A stretch of 10,245 nucleotides of DNA from Microcystis aeruginosa W13-11 (GCA_009995705.1 JAADBR010000147.1:1-10245), one strand, 5' to 3'. Positions 1 through 6,444 are shown, counted from the first letter of the stretch. Notes: a model not told the origin generated them from the letters alone. Numbers and translations: made by a program.

Positions 1-20
1 GCCAGAGAAAGCCTGTATGA
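1..20 (+). CDS. 3' end of the small partner gene of an aspartyl protease (partial)
   Basis: Only the last codons are in the window. The frame closing at TGA 18-20 reads ...QRKPV-stop. It is identified by analogy: in the two other protease pairs here, a 90-91 residue gene ends in a basic tail and its TGA overlaps the protease ATG as ATGA (3712-3715 and 7193-7196). The same ATGA lies at 17-20, and the tail ending in V resembles the KRLV ending of the gene at 3443. The rest of the gene lies upstream, so its integrity is unknown. Confidence 0.6.
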
Positions 21-385
21 TGTTCGGTGTGGTCAATAATAATTGTGAAGCAATCCTCAAGGTGGCAGTCGATCCCATTGGCTCACCGAAAATAGCACTC
101 GATGCTATCATTGATACTGGATTCACCAGCTTTTTGTCTTTACCGCTTTCTGTCATCACAGATATTGGTTTGCCTTGGTACTATCGAGATATTGGCACAT
201 TAGGCGATGGGAGCGAAGTCGTTTTTGAAATATACAAAGCTTCTGTGATCTGGGATGGTCAAGAGCAGATTATTGATGTGGCAGCTTCTGATGCAGAGCC
301 GTTAGTAGGGATGGGTCTTTTGTATGGCTTTAAACTTCAGATTGAGGCAGTGGAAGGTGGGCGCGTTACAATTGAAGCGCTATGA
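17..385 (+). CDS. Small clan AA (retropepsin-like) aspartyl protease, copy 1
   Basis: 122-residue single-domain protein. The catalytic motif is D33-T-G-F, preceded by hydrophobic residues (AIIDTGF) as in retropepsin-fold proteases. It is followed by LSLP, a conserved LGDGSEV segment and, near residues 98-105, EPLVGMGLLYG, which matches the hydrophobic-hydrophobic-Gly motif that closes the fold. One DTG per chain means it should act as a homodimer. No signal peptide or membrane segment is visible, so it is probably cytosolic. It has the same length as the copy at 7193 and aligns without gaps around the motifs. The start is ATG 17, not 20, because MMFGVVN aligns with MIYGVVN and MIAGIVN in the other copies and gives the same ATGA overlap with the upstream partner. 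Pairing with a small overlapping gene suggests a TA-like module. Substrate unknown. Confidence 0.85.
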   Translation: MMFGVVNNNCEAILKVAVDPIGSPKIALDAIIDTGFTSFLSLPLSVITDIGLPWYYRDIGTLGDGSEVVFEIYKASVIWDGQEQIIDVAASDAEPLVGMGLLYGFKLQIEAVEGGRVTIEAL

Positions 386-411
386 CTCAGCCAGAGTTAT
401 CGGTGAAGACG

Positions 412-431
412 GTCTAACTTTACCGTTATAC
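412..431 (+). repeat. Collapsed attC-like site (20 bp)
   Basis: GTCTAAC (412-418) fits the integron R'' core RYYYAAC. It is joined by only TTTACC to GTTATAC (425-431), the right-hand core used at 4164 and 7670. The right part is identical to the end of the full-length site at 4085-4170, so this looks like that kind of site with its central hairpin deleted. It lies 27 nt after the protease stop codon. Inference from comparison within the window. Confidence 0.5.
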
Positions 432-603
432 TGAATCGGTTTTTAATAGCATGATTAACTCCCAATCCCACTTGAAAAACCCGCTCCCTTCTCCCCACTG
501 TTGTAACAAAAAATAACTATCCCCCAATAGCGATCTCTAAAGGTCGAATAATTGTAAATTTTTGTTAAGGGGTGCGGTAAGATCGAAGAATCATCGCTAA
601 ACT

Positions 604-784
604 AGACCTCTTGCATAAATCCGAAAACAAACGATAGAAACAATAATGGGAGGGACTTTCAGTTAATTATTTATTAGTAGTTGATAATCTTCAAAAATGT
701 TGCTTTACAAGGATCGACTTATAGTTGATAATCTTCAAAAATGTTGCTTTACAAGGATCGACTTAAGACTTTTGCAAGAGGTCT
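604..784. mobile_element. MITE-like insertion with 13-bp perfect terminal inverted repeats
   Basis: TAGACCTCTTGCA (603-615) is the exact reverse complement of TGCAAGAGGTCTA (773-785), with partial pairing a few bases further in. Copies 2 and 4 of the surrounding repeat lack this segment, which shows it was inserted. A TA flanks both ends, consistent with a TA target duplication. It is about 181 bp with no ORF, so non-autonomous. The ends resemble those of cyanobacterial IS5-group elements from memory, but the parent element is not in the window and this assignment is tentative. Confidence 0.8.
678..765. repeat. Two perfect 44-bp tandem copies inside the MITE
   Basis: 678-721 and 722-765 are identical 44-mers starting TAGTTGATAATC and ending GGATCGACTTA. 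The first base before copy one (G677) and the base after copy two break the period, so it is exactly two units. A recent duplication internal to the inserted element. Confidence 0.95.
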
Positions 785-1054
785 AATGAGCCTAATTGTC
801 AGGAATTTAGTTAAACAAGGTTTTTGGCAGCTAATCTGGATAACAGGCTTTTGGGCGTGATATGGGGAAAAGTTCTGGCAATCACGGCTAAATGGGGTGA
901 TATACCGAAAGTTGACCCATATCGTTACTCTAGAGAGTTTTATGCAGAAAGTTGACCTATAGTATGTAGTTAGCCTTCAAGTTTTAGCAGGGTAACGCGC
1001 TGAGGACTATTCATCTGAGCGAGATACTCTAGAAAGTCATTTTTACCGATACAC

Positions 1055-1151
1055 TATAGCGGTATTCGCTTGAGTGAGATACAGACAAAGTCTTGCCTAG
1101 ACTGACTTATAGCTTGTTGCAGTATACCTCATTCGACTGCATACCGCTATA
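1055..1151. repeat. 97-bp segment bounded by an 11-bp perfect inverted repeat
   Basis: TATAGCGGTAT (1055-1065) and ATACCGCTATA (1141-1151) are exact reverse complements, and the right arm ends 11 nt before the next gene's ATG. Between them are AT-rich bases with no ORF. This could be a small palindromic element like those scattered in cyanobacterial genomes, or a structured leader. No well-spaced -35/-10 pair is visible here; the TATAAC at 1148 has no good -35 partner. Confidence 0.6.
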
Positions 1152-1162
1152 ACTATTGACTC

Positions 1163-2335
1163 ATGCTTAAAGCCATGCATTTTAAATTCTCAAGAGTTTT
1201 AATTTTAACGGTTTTGTTTTGTATCATTGCTCACTCAGTTATTGACAATACTTTACTGGCACAAACAAATCCAAGTGCTGATATAATCAAAGATTTTATT
1301 GACGGAAGAAAAAATGAGCTAAGGATTGGATTCAGAGTACAATCATATCCAATCAGCTTTATAGATCCAAATTCAGTTTCTCCCACTTCAAAAGCCTACA
1401 ATGGATTCTGTAATACTTTTGCCGATCAAATTTTTGCAGACCTGAAAGACCATCTAAAATCAGAATTTCGGAAAAATCCAAACCTTTCTCCTCTAGAAAT
1501 AGATAGCAAAGTCAATGCCATTTCTCTTACTAAGACTGATGTTGTCAATTTATCTCAAGGTAAGAGATTTGATGGTGTCATAAAAGGTTTGATAGATGTT
1601 GAGTGTGGTGCGAATTCAATTCAATATAATACGGAAGTTGAATTTTCAGATCCGTTTTTTAGTACAGGTATAAGTTTATTAGCAAAAAAGGATAACCTTG
1701 AAAAAGTTTCTCAAAATGAGGCAGAGTTGGGAAATTTGAAGGTTGGAGTAGTCTCAGGAACCACTACTTATGATTGGCTTGTTAAAGACAAAAGATATGG
1801 AAGTTTGGAATCTTATCAGTCTCGACCTGAAGCGATTGCTGCATTAAAGAGGGATTTATTAGGAGCTTATGGTAGCGACTACATTATATTAAAAGGTATT
1901 TTGGAGCAAGATAGTGATCTTAAAAATAATTACGATGTATATCCCAAGTACCTGAAGGATCAAAGTTACGGTCTTATAGTCAAAGCTGGACAGAGTAAGC
2001 TAATATATCTTATCAATGATAAAACGCTCAAGTCCTCTAACGTATTGGACAAAATTAAATTCTTAAAGCAAAATTACTCTCAACCAGAATCTGAGGGAAT
2101 CGTAGGTGATTTTAGCTTTAATCAAGTTGTTAACTTCATTCATAAATTGTTTTCAAGTCCGCTTAATAGCTTCTTACTAGGAATTTCAATATCAATTGTA
2201 GTTCTCATACTTTCCTTTAAAAAAACTCGGCAATTGATTGCTGAAGTTTTTAAGAAACTTTGGGAGCAAATTCTCCCTGATGTGGTTGGATGGCTTTATA
2301 GATTGCTGCAATTGATAGTTCGACCGAAAGGCTAA
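1163..2335 (+). CDS. Periplasmic solute-binding-protein-like sensor with a C-terminal membrane anchor
   Basis: 390 residues. The N-terminus has a signal-peptide-like hydrophobic stretch (about 9-31) ending in LLAQT, a plausible cleavage site. Residues 50-310 resemble a family 3 bacterial extracellular solute-binding domain (SBP_bac_3 type): RIGFRV near 55, a conserved FSDPFFSTGISLLAKK at the lobe boundary and LKVGVVSGTTTYDWL at the start of the second lobe. One transmembrane helix lies at about 334-352. It is followed by a 38-residue basic, amphipathic tail (KKTRQLIAEVF...) likely in the cytosol. No pore segment lies between the lobes, so it is not a GluR0-type channel, and no transporter genes are adjacent. 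A ligand sensor fits better than uptake. The gene is more AT-rich than the TA genes around it, suggesting separate origin. Its stop codon lies inside an attC-like left core. Confidence 0.75.
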   Translation: MLKAMHFKFSRVLILTVLFCIIAHSVIDNTLLAQTNPSADIIKDFIDGRKNELRIGFRVQSYPISFIDPNSVSPTSKAYNGFCNTFADQIFADLKDHLKSEFRKNPNLSPLEIDSKVNAISLTKTDVVNLSQGKRFDGVIKGLIDVECGANSIQYNTEVEFSDPFFSTGISLLAKKDNLEKVSQNEAELGNLKVGVVSGTTTYDWLVKDKRYGSLESYQSRPEAIAALKRDLLGAYGSDYIILKGILEQDSDLKNNYDVYPKYLKDQSYGLIVKAGQSKLIYLINDKTLKSSNVLDKIKFLKQNYSQPESEGIVGDFSFNQVVNFIHKLFSSPLNSFLLGISISIVVLILSFKKTRQLIAEVFKKLWEQILPDVVGWLYRLLQLIVRPKG

Positions 2336-2357
2336 CAATACTGTTGCACACCGACCG
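2330..2357 (+). other. Left half of an attC-like site
   Basis: GGCTAAC (2330-2336, holding the stop codon of the sensor gene) is followed by AATACTGTTGCACACCGACC, which resembles the left arm of an attC site (compare GCTGCACCGGA in the site at 6329). No complementary right arm follows; a different repeat starts at 2366. Read as a half-destroyed site. Confidence 0.4.
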
Positions 2358-2365
2358 TATTCAGC

Positions 2366-2392
2366 GCGATCGCCGATCTGGTAGGGTGCGTT
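2366..2392. repeat. Short interspersed repeat ending GTAGGGTGCGTT, copy 1
   Basis: A 27-bp element with a HIP1-like GCGATCGCC start, then GATCTGGTAGGGTGCGTT. It is nearly identical to 3216-3242 and similar to 10103-10129. All three lie a short distance after the 3' end of a gene. No palindromic partner is seen at this copy. Confidence 0.75.
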
Positions 2393-2478
2393 AAGGAAAT
2401 GTAGTGCATCCTATTTTCGTCCTGTGATGATAAAGTTGAGGTGTACCGATACTGATAATCATCGTTGCCCAGTTCCGA

Positions 2479-2907
2479 ATGCCATTACCTCAAATTGTTA
2501 TTGATACCAATGTCATTGTTGCAGGGCTGAGATCTAGACGTGGTAGTGCATTCCAACTGCTTACCCTTATAGATACGGGACAATTTGATATACACTTGTC
2601 AGTTCCCCTTGTCTTGGAATACACGGACGTTTTGTTGCGGGAGTTACCAAATCTTTATTTGAGCAGAGAAGAAGTAGATGACCTAATTGATTTCTACTGC
2701 TCGGTTGGTGTACCTCATGAAATTTTCTTCCTTTGGCGACCCTTCTTACGCGATCCCAAAGACGATATGGTATTGGAGCTTGCAGTCAAGGCAGGATGTC
2801 AGAGTATAATTACATATAACACTCGTGACTTTGCTGGCGTTGAGCAGTTCGGGTTAAGTCTGCTTGAGCCGTCGGAGTTCTTACGCTTGATAGGAAAATT
2901 ACCATGA
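2479..2907 (+). CDS. PIN-domain ribonuclease toxin
   Basis: 142 residues, typical of PIN-family TA toxins. The domain fills the protein: VIDTNVIVAG puts the first acidic residue at D9, E47 lies in VLEY, RDPKDDMVLELA gives D92/D95/D96, and TYNTRDF gives D117, so the expected four-acid Mg2+ site is present. Known PIN toxins cleave RNA (tRNA, rRNA or mRNA); the target here is unknown. The 3' end overlaps the next gene as ATGA (2904-2907), so the pair is translationally coupled, with the toxin first. No clear Shine-Dalgarno sequence precedes ATG 2479; the start is chosen because the PIN domain begins right after it. Confidence 0.9.
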   Translation: MPLPQIVIDTNVIVAGLRSRRGSAFQLLTLIDTGQFDIHLSVPLVLEYTDVLLRELPNLYLSREEVDDLIDFYCSVGVPHEIFFLWRPFLRDPKDDMVLELAVKAGCQSIITYNTRDFAGVEQFGLSLLEPSEFLRLIGKLP

Positions 2908-3149
2908 GTATTGTTCAAGTTCAAATTCCTGACTCATTACAGAAAAGCTTGTGTGACCTTGCAAGTCGCGATGGAATTTCTATTGACCAATTTATCTCTA
3001 CTGCAATCGCTGAGAAACTTTCAGCATTGATGACAGAAAATTACCTAATAGAGCGGGCGAAAAGGGGTGATAGAACGAAATATGAGGCAATTTTGGCAAA
3101 AGTTCCTGATGTAGAGCCAGAAGCCTATGACAAGATACCGACTGTCTAA
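2904..3149 (+). CDS. Antitoxin of the PIN toxin, ribbon-helix-helix/HicB-like
   Basis: 81 residues. An N-terminal beta strand (VQVQIPDSL) is followed by two helices (LQKSLCDLASRDGIS and IDQFISTAIAEKLSALM), the layout of a ribbon-helix-helix DNA-binding domain. The C-terminal half (RAKRGDRTKYEAILAKVPDVEP) would be the toxin-wrapping tail. The ATGA overlap with the PIN gene supports the pairing. Such antitoxins normally repress their own operon. The stop TAA lies inside the R''-like core of the following attC remnant. Confidence 0.82.
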   Translation: MSIVQVQIPDSLQKSLCDLASRDGISIDQFISTAIAEKLSALMTENYLIERAKRGDRTKYEAILAKVPDVEPEAYDKIPTV

Positions 3150-3163
3150 CTTCACCGTTAGCT
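3144..3163 (+). repeat. Collapsed attC-like site (20 bp)
   Basis: GTCTAAC, then TTCACC, then GTTAGCT. It has the same length and layout as the 20-bp site at 412-431, with one change in the middle and a different right core. The antitoxin stop codon is within it, as in genuine integron cassettes. The last base pattern deviates from GTTRRRY. Confidence 0.4.
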
Positions 3164-3215
3164 TGACTTCAACCCTGCAAAAATTAAAACCCAAAAAGCC
3201 ATTTGTAGATATAGT

Positions 3216-3242
3216 GCGATCGCCGATCTTGTAGGGTGCGTT
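3216..3242. repeat. Short interspersed repeat ending GTAGGGTGCGTT, copy 2
   Basis: 27 bp, one mismatch from copy 1 at 2366-2392 (TTG for TGG). It leads directly into the hairpin at 3235-3291. Confidence 0.75.
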
Positions 3243-3291
3243 CCCTAATGTGGCCCCCACTGCTCCAGCGATCGATTTTGGGGAACGCACC
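3235..3291. repeat. Long hairpin, 11-bp perfect stem with a 35-nt loop
   Basis: GGTGCGTTCCC (3235-3245) pairs with GGGAACGCACC (3281-3291). This palindromic extension of the GTAGGGTGCGTT repeat is probably a dispersed intergenic element; a weak terminator is also possible, but no T-run follows. A shorter palindrome, GCCCT...AGGGC, lies at 3331-3352. Confidence 0.6.
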
Positions 3292-3369
3292 ATGCCCATT
3301 GATTGAAGCTGTGGGTTTAAGTGCGATGCCGCCCTTCGACGTAGCTCAGGGCAAGTCTGGTGGGGCCAG

Positions 3370-3396
3370 TTGGGGAATGTTAGCGAAGATTCCCAA
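3370..3396. promoter_or_regulatory. Inverted repeat upstream of the second protease pair, possible operator
   Basis: TTGGGGAAT (3370-3378) and ATTCCCAA (3389-3396) pair with one bulged G around a 10-nt loop. It is followed at 3406-3411 by TAAAAT inside TAAAATAGAGGG, which is also present before the third pair (6882-6893). That shared block could hold the pair's -10 region, but no properly spaced -35 is visible. Operator role is inference. Confidence 0.3.
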
Positions 3397-3442
3397 TGTT
3401 TAGGTTAAAATAGAGGGCAAAAGTTGCCACAGGGTCAAGCCA

Positions 3443-3715
3443 ATGACAGTCCGTCAACCCCGCTATAGCAAAGAAGAATTTGCCCAACGAGGCGATCTCA
3501 TTTATCAAACGCAAATACGCCCACAGGTCGAATTGGGTAATCAGGGCAAAATTGTAGCAATTGACCTTGAAACTGGCGACTTTGAAGTTGATGCGCGTGA
3601 AATATCTGCTTGCAATAGACTCGAAGCCCGTCACCCAGAGGCTCAAATCTGGATTATTCGAGTCGGTTCTCGCGATGTTCGCCGATTTGGTGGACGTACA
3701 AAGAGATTAGTATGA
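3443..3715 (+). CDS. Small partner protein of the aspartyl protease (candidate antitoxin), copy 2
   Basis: 90 residues. MTVRQPRYSKEEFAQRG is a basic N-terminal helix, and the rest is a compact alpha/beta-looking segment (GKIVAIDLETGDFEVD, then a helix AREISACNRLEARHP, then WIIRVGSRDVRRFGGR). It aligns along its whole length with 6921-7196. I cannot assign a named family with confidence; the second half resembles small cyanobacterial DUF5678-type proteins in style. AGGG 3431-3434 lies 8 nt before the ATG and serves as the ribosome site. It ends in an ATGA overlap with the protease gene, which is broken here, so this partner is intact but orphaned. Confidence 0.8.
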   Translation: MTVRQPRYSKEEFAQRGDLIYQTQIRPQVELGNQGKIVAIDLETGDFEVDAREISACNRLEARHPEAQIWIIRVGSRDVRRFGGRTKRLV

Positions 3716-4090
3716 TCGCAGGAATCGTTAACGCGGATTTTGAGGCGATTATTTCACTTTCGATCTTGTGACTCTGAAGGAAATATTTACGCGCAAGATG
3801 CGATCGTTGATACAGGTTTTAATGGTTGGCTTTCATTGCCACCAGACCTAATCGATCAGCTAAACCTGAAATGAAAAAGACGAGGACGTGCTATTCTTGG
3901 TGATGGTAGCGAATGCGTTTTTAATGTCTATGAAGCTGTCGTAATTTGGGACGGAGATTATTTAACCATACCAATTGATGAAGCTGATTCCGAACCTCTA
4001 GTTGGAATGTTATTAATGGAAGGCTATCAACTCACGGTTCAAGTGTTTGAAGAAGGAAGGGTAGAAATCCGCAAAGTAACTGCCGGCTAA
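3712..4090 (+). pseudogene. Broken clan AA aspartyl protease, copy 2 (frameshift and nonsense codon)
   Basis: From ATG 3712 the frame reads MIAGIVNADFEAIISLSIL and stops at TGA 3769-3771. Moving to the next frame near 3757-3763 (one extra base) restores homology: SCDSEGNIYAQDAIVDTGF, with the DTG at about 3808-3816. A second defect, TGA 3872-3874, falls where the intact copies have LPW, so it looks like a TGG-to-TGA change. Beyond it the frame is open through LGDGSE, VIWDG and EPLVGMLLMEGYQL to TAA 4088-4090. With both lesions reversed it would encode about 125 residues. The conserved downstream frame suggests recent inactivation. A sequencing error could explain one lesion but hardly both. 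Confidence 0.88.
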
Positions 4091-4170
4091 CACTGCGTTG
4101 GAGCCGACTACTAAAAAGCGATCTGCAAAAGTTAAAATTTGTCTGCGGCGGCTCAACTTTACCGTTATAC
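4085..4170 (+). other. attC-like recombination site (86 bp)
   Basis: The left arm GGCTAACACTGCGTTGGAGCCG aligns with the reverse complement of the right arm (GTATAACGGTAAAGTTGAGCCG). Pairing is good in TAAC, GTT and GAGCCG, with an unpaired spacer after the core and one extrahelical G in the left arm. This is the R''-L''-L'-R' plan of integron attC sites. The right core is GTTATAC (4164-4170). The left core GGCTAAC deviates at one base from RYYYAAC and contains the stop codon of the broken protease. Confidence 0.65.
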
Positions 4171-4532
4171 TGAATCAGTTTTTAATAGTATGATTAACTG
4201 CCAATCCCACTTGAAAAACCCGCTCCCTTCTCCCCACTGCTGTAACAAAAAACAACTATCTCCCAATTGCGATCGCTAAAGGTCGAATAATTGTAAGTTT
4301 TTGTCAAGGGGTGCGGTCAGACAGAGGAATCATCGCTAGAATAGGACTAATTGTCAGGACTTTAGTTAAACAAGGTTTTTGGCAATAGGCTAATCTGGCT
4401 AACACACTTTTGGGCGTGATATGGGAAAAAGTTCTGGCAATCGCACCTGGATGGAGTGATATACGGAAAGATTCTTAAAAAAATGCGGATCTGTTGCAAT
4501 ATGCGGAAAACTTCTGTATAATCTCTAGTTAG
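4164..4532 (+). repeat. Dispersed cassette-leader repeat, copy 2 (369 bp)
   Basis: Starts at the right core of the attC-like site and ends at TAGTTAG (4526-4532), exactly as copies 1 and 4. It is uninterrupted. The last 80 bp have diverged most: the 40-bp-spaced GAAAGTTGACC pair is reduced to GGAAAG (4465-4470) and GGAAAA (4505-4510), and a consensus-like promoter has formed. It explains the gene-free stretch between 4171 and 4573; nothing else is seen there. Confidence 0.9.
4494..4522 (+). promoter_or_regulatory. SigA-type promoter in the 3' end of the repeat
   Basis: TTGCAA (4494-4499), a 17-bp spacer and a perfect TATAAT (4517-4522). Transcription would start near 4529, about 45 nt before ATG 4574, so the repeat would drive the small-protein/metalloprotease operon. 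The aligned positions in copies 1 and 4 are TATAGT and TCTAAT with poorer -35 boxes. Confidence 0.7.
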
Positions 4533-4573
4533 GCTACTTGTATAACTCAACAACAACCAGTAACTTGATAAAG

Positions 4574-4933
4574 ATGATGGAATCGAAAGAACTTGACGAT
4601 GCACTGGTGGACAAGTTATTTCAGCTCGATTTAAATTCCTTGCTAATACTAATCGGTCAAGAAGATGATGCACTCTTTGCTTCACCACCAGATTTAAGAA
4701 AAAGAGGGCTTCGATTATTCCGAAATGCAGTTGAAAGCATAAAAAATGAAATTTGTAAAAATGATTTCATTGAAAAATGCTGTCAGAACGATAAAGACCA
4801 ACGTAAAGTTGCGGCTGTTGCTGCTATCTCTGATCTATTAGGAGGTGGAGGAGCCGTAACAGTAGCAGTGCTGATAGTTCAAGTGGGAATTGAAAATATT
4901 TGTGCAGGCACTTGGGATATTGGGAATGACTAA
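4574..4933 (+). CDS. Small protein with a glycine-rich hydrophobic segment, partner of the metalloprotease
   Basis: 119 residues from ATG 4574; ATG 4577 is equally possible. A TTG at 4538 would lie too close to the predicted transcript start and is not preferred. The N-terminal two thirds is charged and helical (ELDDALVDKLFQLDLNSLLILIG; RKRGLRLFRNAVESIKNEIC). Residues about 78-108 form a hydrophobic, Gly-rich stretch (VAAVAAISDLLGGGGAVTVAVLIVQVGI) that could insert into a membrane or pack as a helical hairpin. CC at 69-70 and two further Cys are noted. The gene overlaps the metalloprotease gene by 8 nt, so the two are coupled and probably work together. I do not recognise the family. A membrane-active effector held or released by the protease is inference. 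Confidence 0.75.
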   Translation: MMESKELDDALVDKLFQLDLNSLLILIGQEDDALFASPPDLRKRGLRLFRNAVESIKNEICKNDFIEKCCQNDKDQRKVAAVAAISDLLGGGGAVTVAVLIVQVGIENICAGTWDIGND

Positions 4934-6281
4934 TTCTATTAATTATTTTGAGAGCTTCTTACGAAAACGAGAGGAATCTGTTCAACCTACTTTTCCTATT
5001 GACGTTGATAATCTTTTATCTTTTAAAACAGAGGATAAAAAAATTTTTATAGACCATCTTTCTCAGTACTATGGAAATACTCATTGGTCATCAAATACAT
5101 GTTATTTTAATTCAACCTCAGAGGCTGCATTACAAGTTTTTGCTACTGGTGTCTGTAGATTAAAACACCATGATAGACACCAAAAGGACGATCTAGATTG
5201 CTGTATTAGGTTGGTTCATTCTCCATCTCTTTCGCCGTATGTACTTACTAAGCCATACAGCTACATCATTGTTCCTTCTGGCTTTATCTCATCTTTACAG
5301 ATGTATGTTTCTACTATTTATGCATTGTCTATCATTGGTGCTGAGTCTGAGGATTCAACCCAGACGACTCTCTTATGGCGGGATGACATGATCCTAGGTG
5401 CATTACTTTTTCTATGGGAAAAGGATCAATATGCTTTTCTCCATGGAATACTCATGTATTCTTCAGAACTTTGCGTTGCTCATCTTTTGGATTCATTTAG
5501 CGATTTAATGGCTTCTATTGCTTTCCATCGCCAAATGCATTCAGAAATGCAAAACATGTTGCCTTCGATTGATAACTTAAGAAAGCAAGGTTTCACTTCT
5601 ATCCAGGAAGTATTAGGAAAATCTAAAAAGGTTCAAGCTACATCAAATCATATCTCAAGAATTCTTCTATTTTATTCTCTCTCTCATGAATTTGGTCATC
5701 TATTTCTTTCCTTGGTTGATAAGGAAGTTGCTAATCTTGATGAGTATGATAATTATGTAAATGAATATCTTAGAAGTGAAGAGGGTGCAGATCTCTTTGG
5801 TATGCAGATTGTTTGGCGTCTATACGAGACGGGAAATCTCTCTCCTATTTCTTATGAAGGCTGCACTTCTTATCATGTAGTAGCTGCCATGCTTGCCTTT
5901 CATAGTTGGAACCTCTCTAAGGTATTATCAGAGATATTGTCTAGAGTGATGAATGTTAGTAGCAATGAAAATATTAACTCCCTCTTTGATCGTTTGAATC
6001 AAACTTCATTGCGCTGGCAAAAGGCTTGTCGGGCTATTAAAGAAATTATGCCTGAAAAACAACATTTTACTGAATTATATGATTCCAGAGGAGATACATT
6101 TTTTTCATCTGGACAGTTCTTAGTGAATCAATGGAGTATTCCATGCGCAGGACTCTTGATGATGATTTTAAGAACTAAGGGATTTATATGTGATATTTAT
6201 GACGCATGTGACTTGCTCGATAGCCTAATGGACAAAGAATCAGAAGTATATGCTTATTTGATTACCGAAAAAAATGGCTGA
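4926..6281 (+). CDS. Zinc metalloprotease with an HEFGH motif
   Basis: 451 residues from ATG 4926, which overlaps the upstream stop by 8 nt with GGGA just before it; an upstream TTG at 4890 is less likely. The zinc motif HEFGH is at residues 254-258 (YSLSHEFGHLF). It is followed about 30 residues later by SEEGADLFG (284-291), where E285 or E286 would be the third ligand. This HExxH plus ExxAD/N arrangement is shared with M48- and ImmA/IrrE (M78)-like gluzincins. There is no signal peptide and no strong membrane helix, although several hydrophobic helices flank the site. The N-terminal 240 residues match nothing I recognise. The gene is AT-rich, unlike the TA genes. Context suggests it acts on or with the small hydrophobic protein, perhaps in phage or stress response. 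Confidence 0.8.
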   Translation: MTNSINYFESFLRKREESVQPTFPIDVDNLLSFKTEDKKIFIDHLSQYYGNTHWSSNTCYFNSTSEAALQVFATGVCRLKHHDRHQKDDLDCCIRLVHSPSLSPYVLTKPYSYIIVPSGFISSLQMYVSTIYALSIIGAESEDSTQTTLLWRDDMILGALLFLWEKDQYAFLHGILMYSSELCVAHLLDSFSDLMASIAFHRQMHSEMQNMLPSIDNLRKQGFTSIQEVLGKSKKVQATSNHISRILLFYSLSHEFGHLFLSLVDKEVANLDEYDNYVNEYLRSEEGADLFGMQIVWRLYETGNLSPISYEGCTSYHVVAAMLAFHSWNLSKVLSEILSRVMNVSSNENINSLFDRLNQTSLRWQKACRAIKEIMPEKQHFTELYDSRGDTFFSSGQFLVNQWSIPCAGLLMMILRTKGFICDIYDACDLLDSLMDKESEVYAYLITEKNG

Positions 6282-6328
6282 CATGTCATGCGTTTAAGAA
6301 GTCATCATTATTTTCTACTTCACTCATC

Positions 6329-6416
6329 GCCTAACAACCGCGCTGCACCGGAACGTACAAATGTTGTCGGTTGGGTCGCAAAGGTTATCTGCGTCCGGTG
6401 AGCGCGAACGTTAGAC
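6329..6416 (+). other. attC-like recombination site (88 bp), the best in the window
   Basis: The ends are GCCTAAC (6329-6335) and GTTAGAC (6410-6416), both exact fits to the integron cores RYYYAAC and GTTRRRY. The left arm CGCGCTGCACCGGA pairs with the right arm TCCGGTGAGCGCG, with the single extrahelical G6345 left out, as in true attC sites where such bases set strand choice for the integrase. The central 40 bp form the variable terminal structure. It lies 48 nt after the metalloprotease stop, where a cassette's attC should be. Confidence 0.8.
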
Positions 6417-6444
6417 GGAATTTTGGAAGTAAACCAACGAGATT

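Larger units (their letters stand above)
425..973 (+). repeat. Dispersed cassette-leader repeat, copy 1 (interrupted by a MITE)
   Basis: Non-coding sequence shared with 4164-4532, 7670-7744 (truncated) and 8774-9142. It begins at the right core of the attC-like site (GTTATACTGAATC) and ends at TAGTTAG. Removing the 181-bp insertion at 604-784 leaves about 368 bp, against exactly 369 bp in copies 2 and 4. The first 75 bp are nearly identical between copies and the rest is clearly homologous. Near the 3' end GAAAGTTGACC occurs twice with a 40-bp period (907-917 and 947-957); the same 40-bp spacing is kept in copies 2 and 4. A TATAGT at 956-961 aligns with the -10 box of copy 2. No ORF of its own. 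Confidence 0.9.

Noticed and set aside
604..784. Insertion sequence with transposase
   Set aside because: The segment is only 181 bp and has no ORF, so it is a non-autonomous element.
1163..2335. GluR0-like ligand-gated potassium channel
   Set aside because: The segment between the two binding lobes is a short charged loop with no transmembrane helices or TVGYG filter; the only late membrane helix is after the second lobe.
3331..3360. GTAGCTCAGGG resembles a tRNA D-arm
   Set aside because: There is no acceptor stem, anticodon arm or T-loop GTTCGA at the right distance; the sequence is part of a small GCCCT/AGGGC palindrome.
4362..4688. Minus-strand ORF of 108 codons across repeat copy 2
   Set aside because: It spans the dispersed repeat, the promoter and the start of the plus-strand gene, has no recognisable domain, and no such product is kept in the other repeat copies.
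4890..4925. Upstream TTG start for the metalloprotease
   Set aside because: ATG 4926 gives a short overlap with the upstream stop, typical of coupled genes; the TTG would add 12 residues and a 44-nt overlap with no ribosome site.
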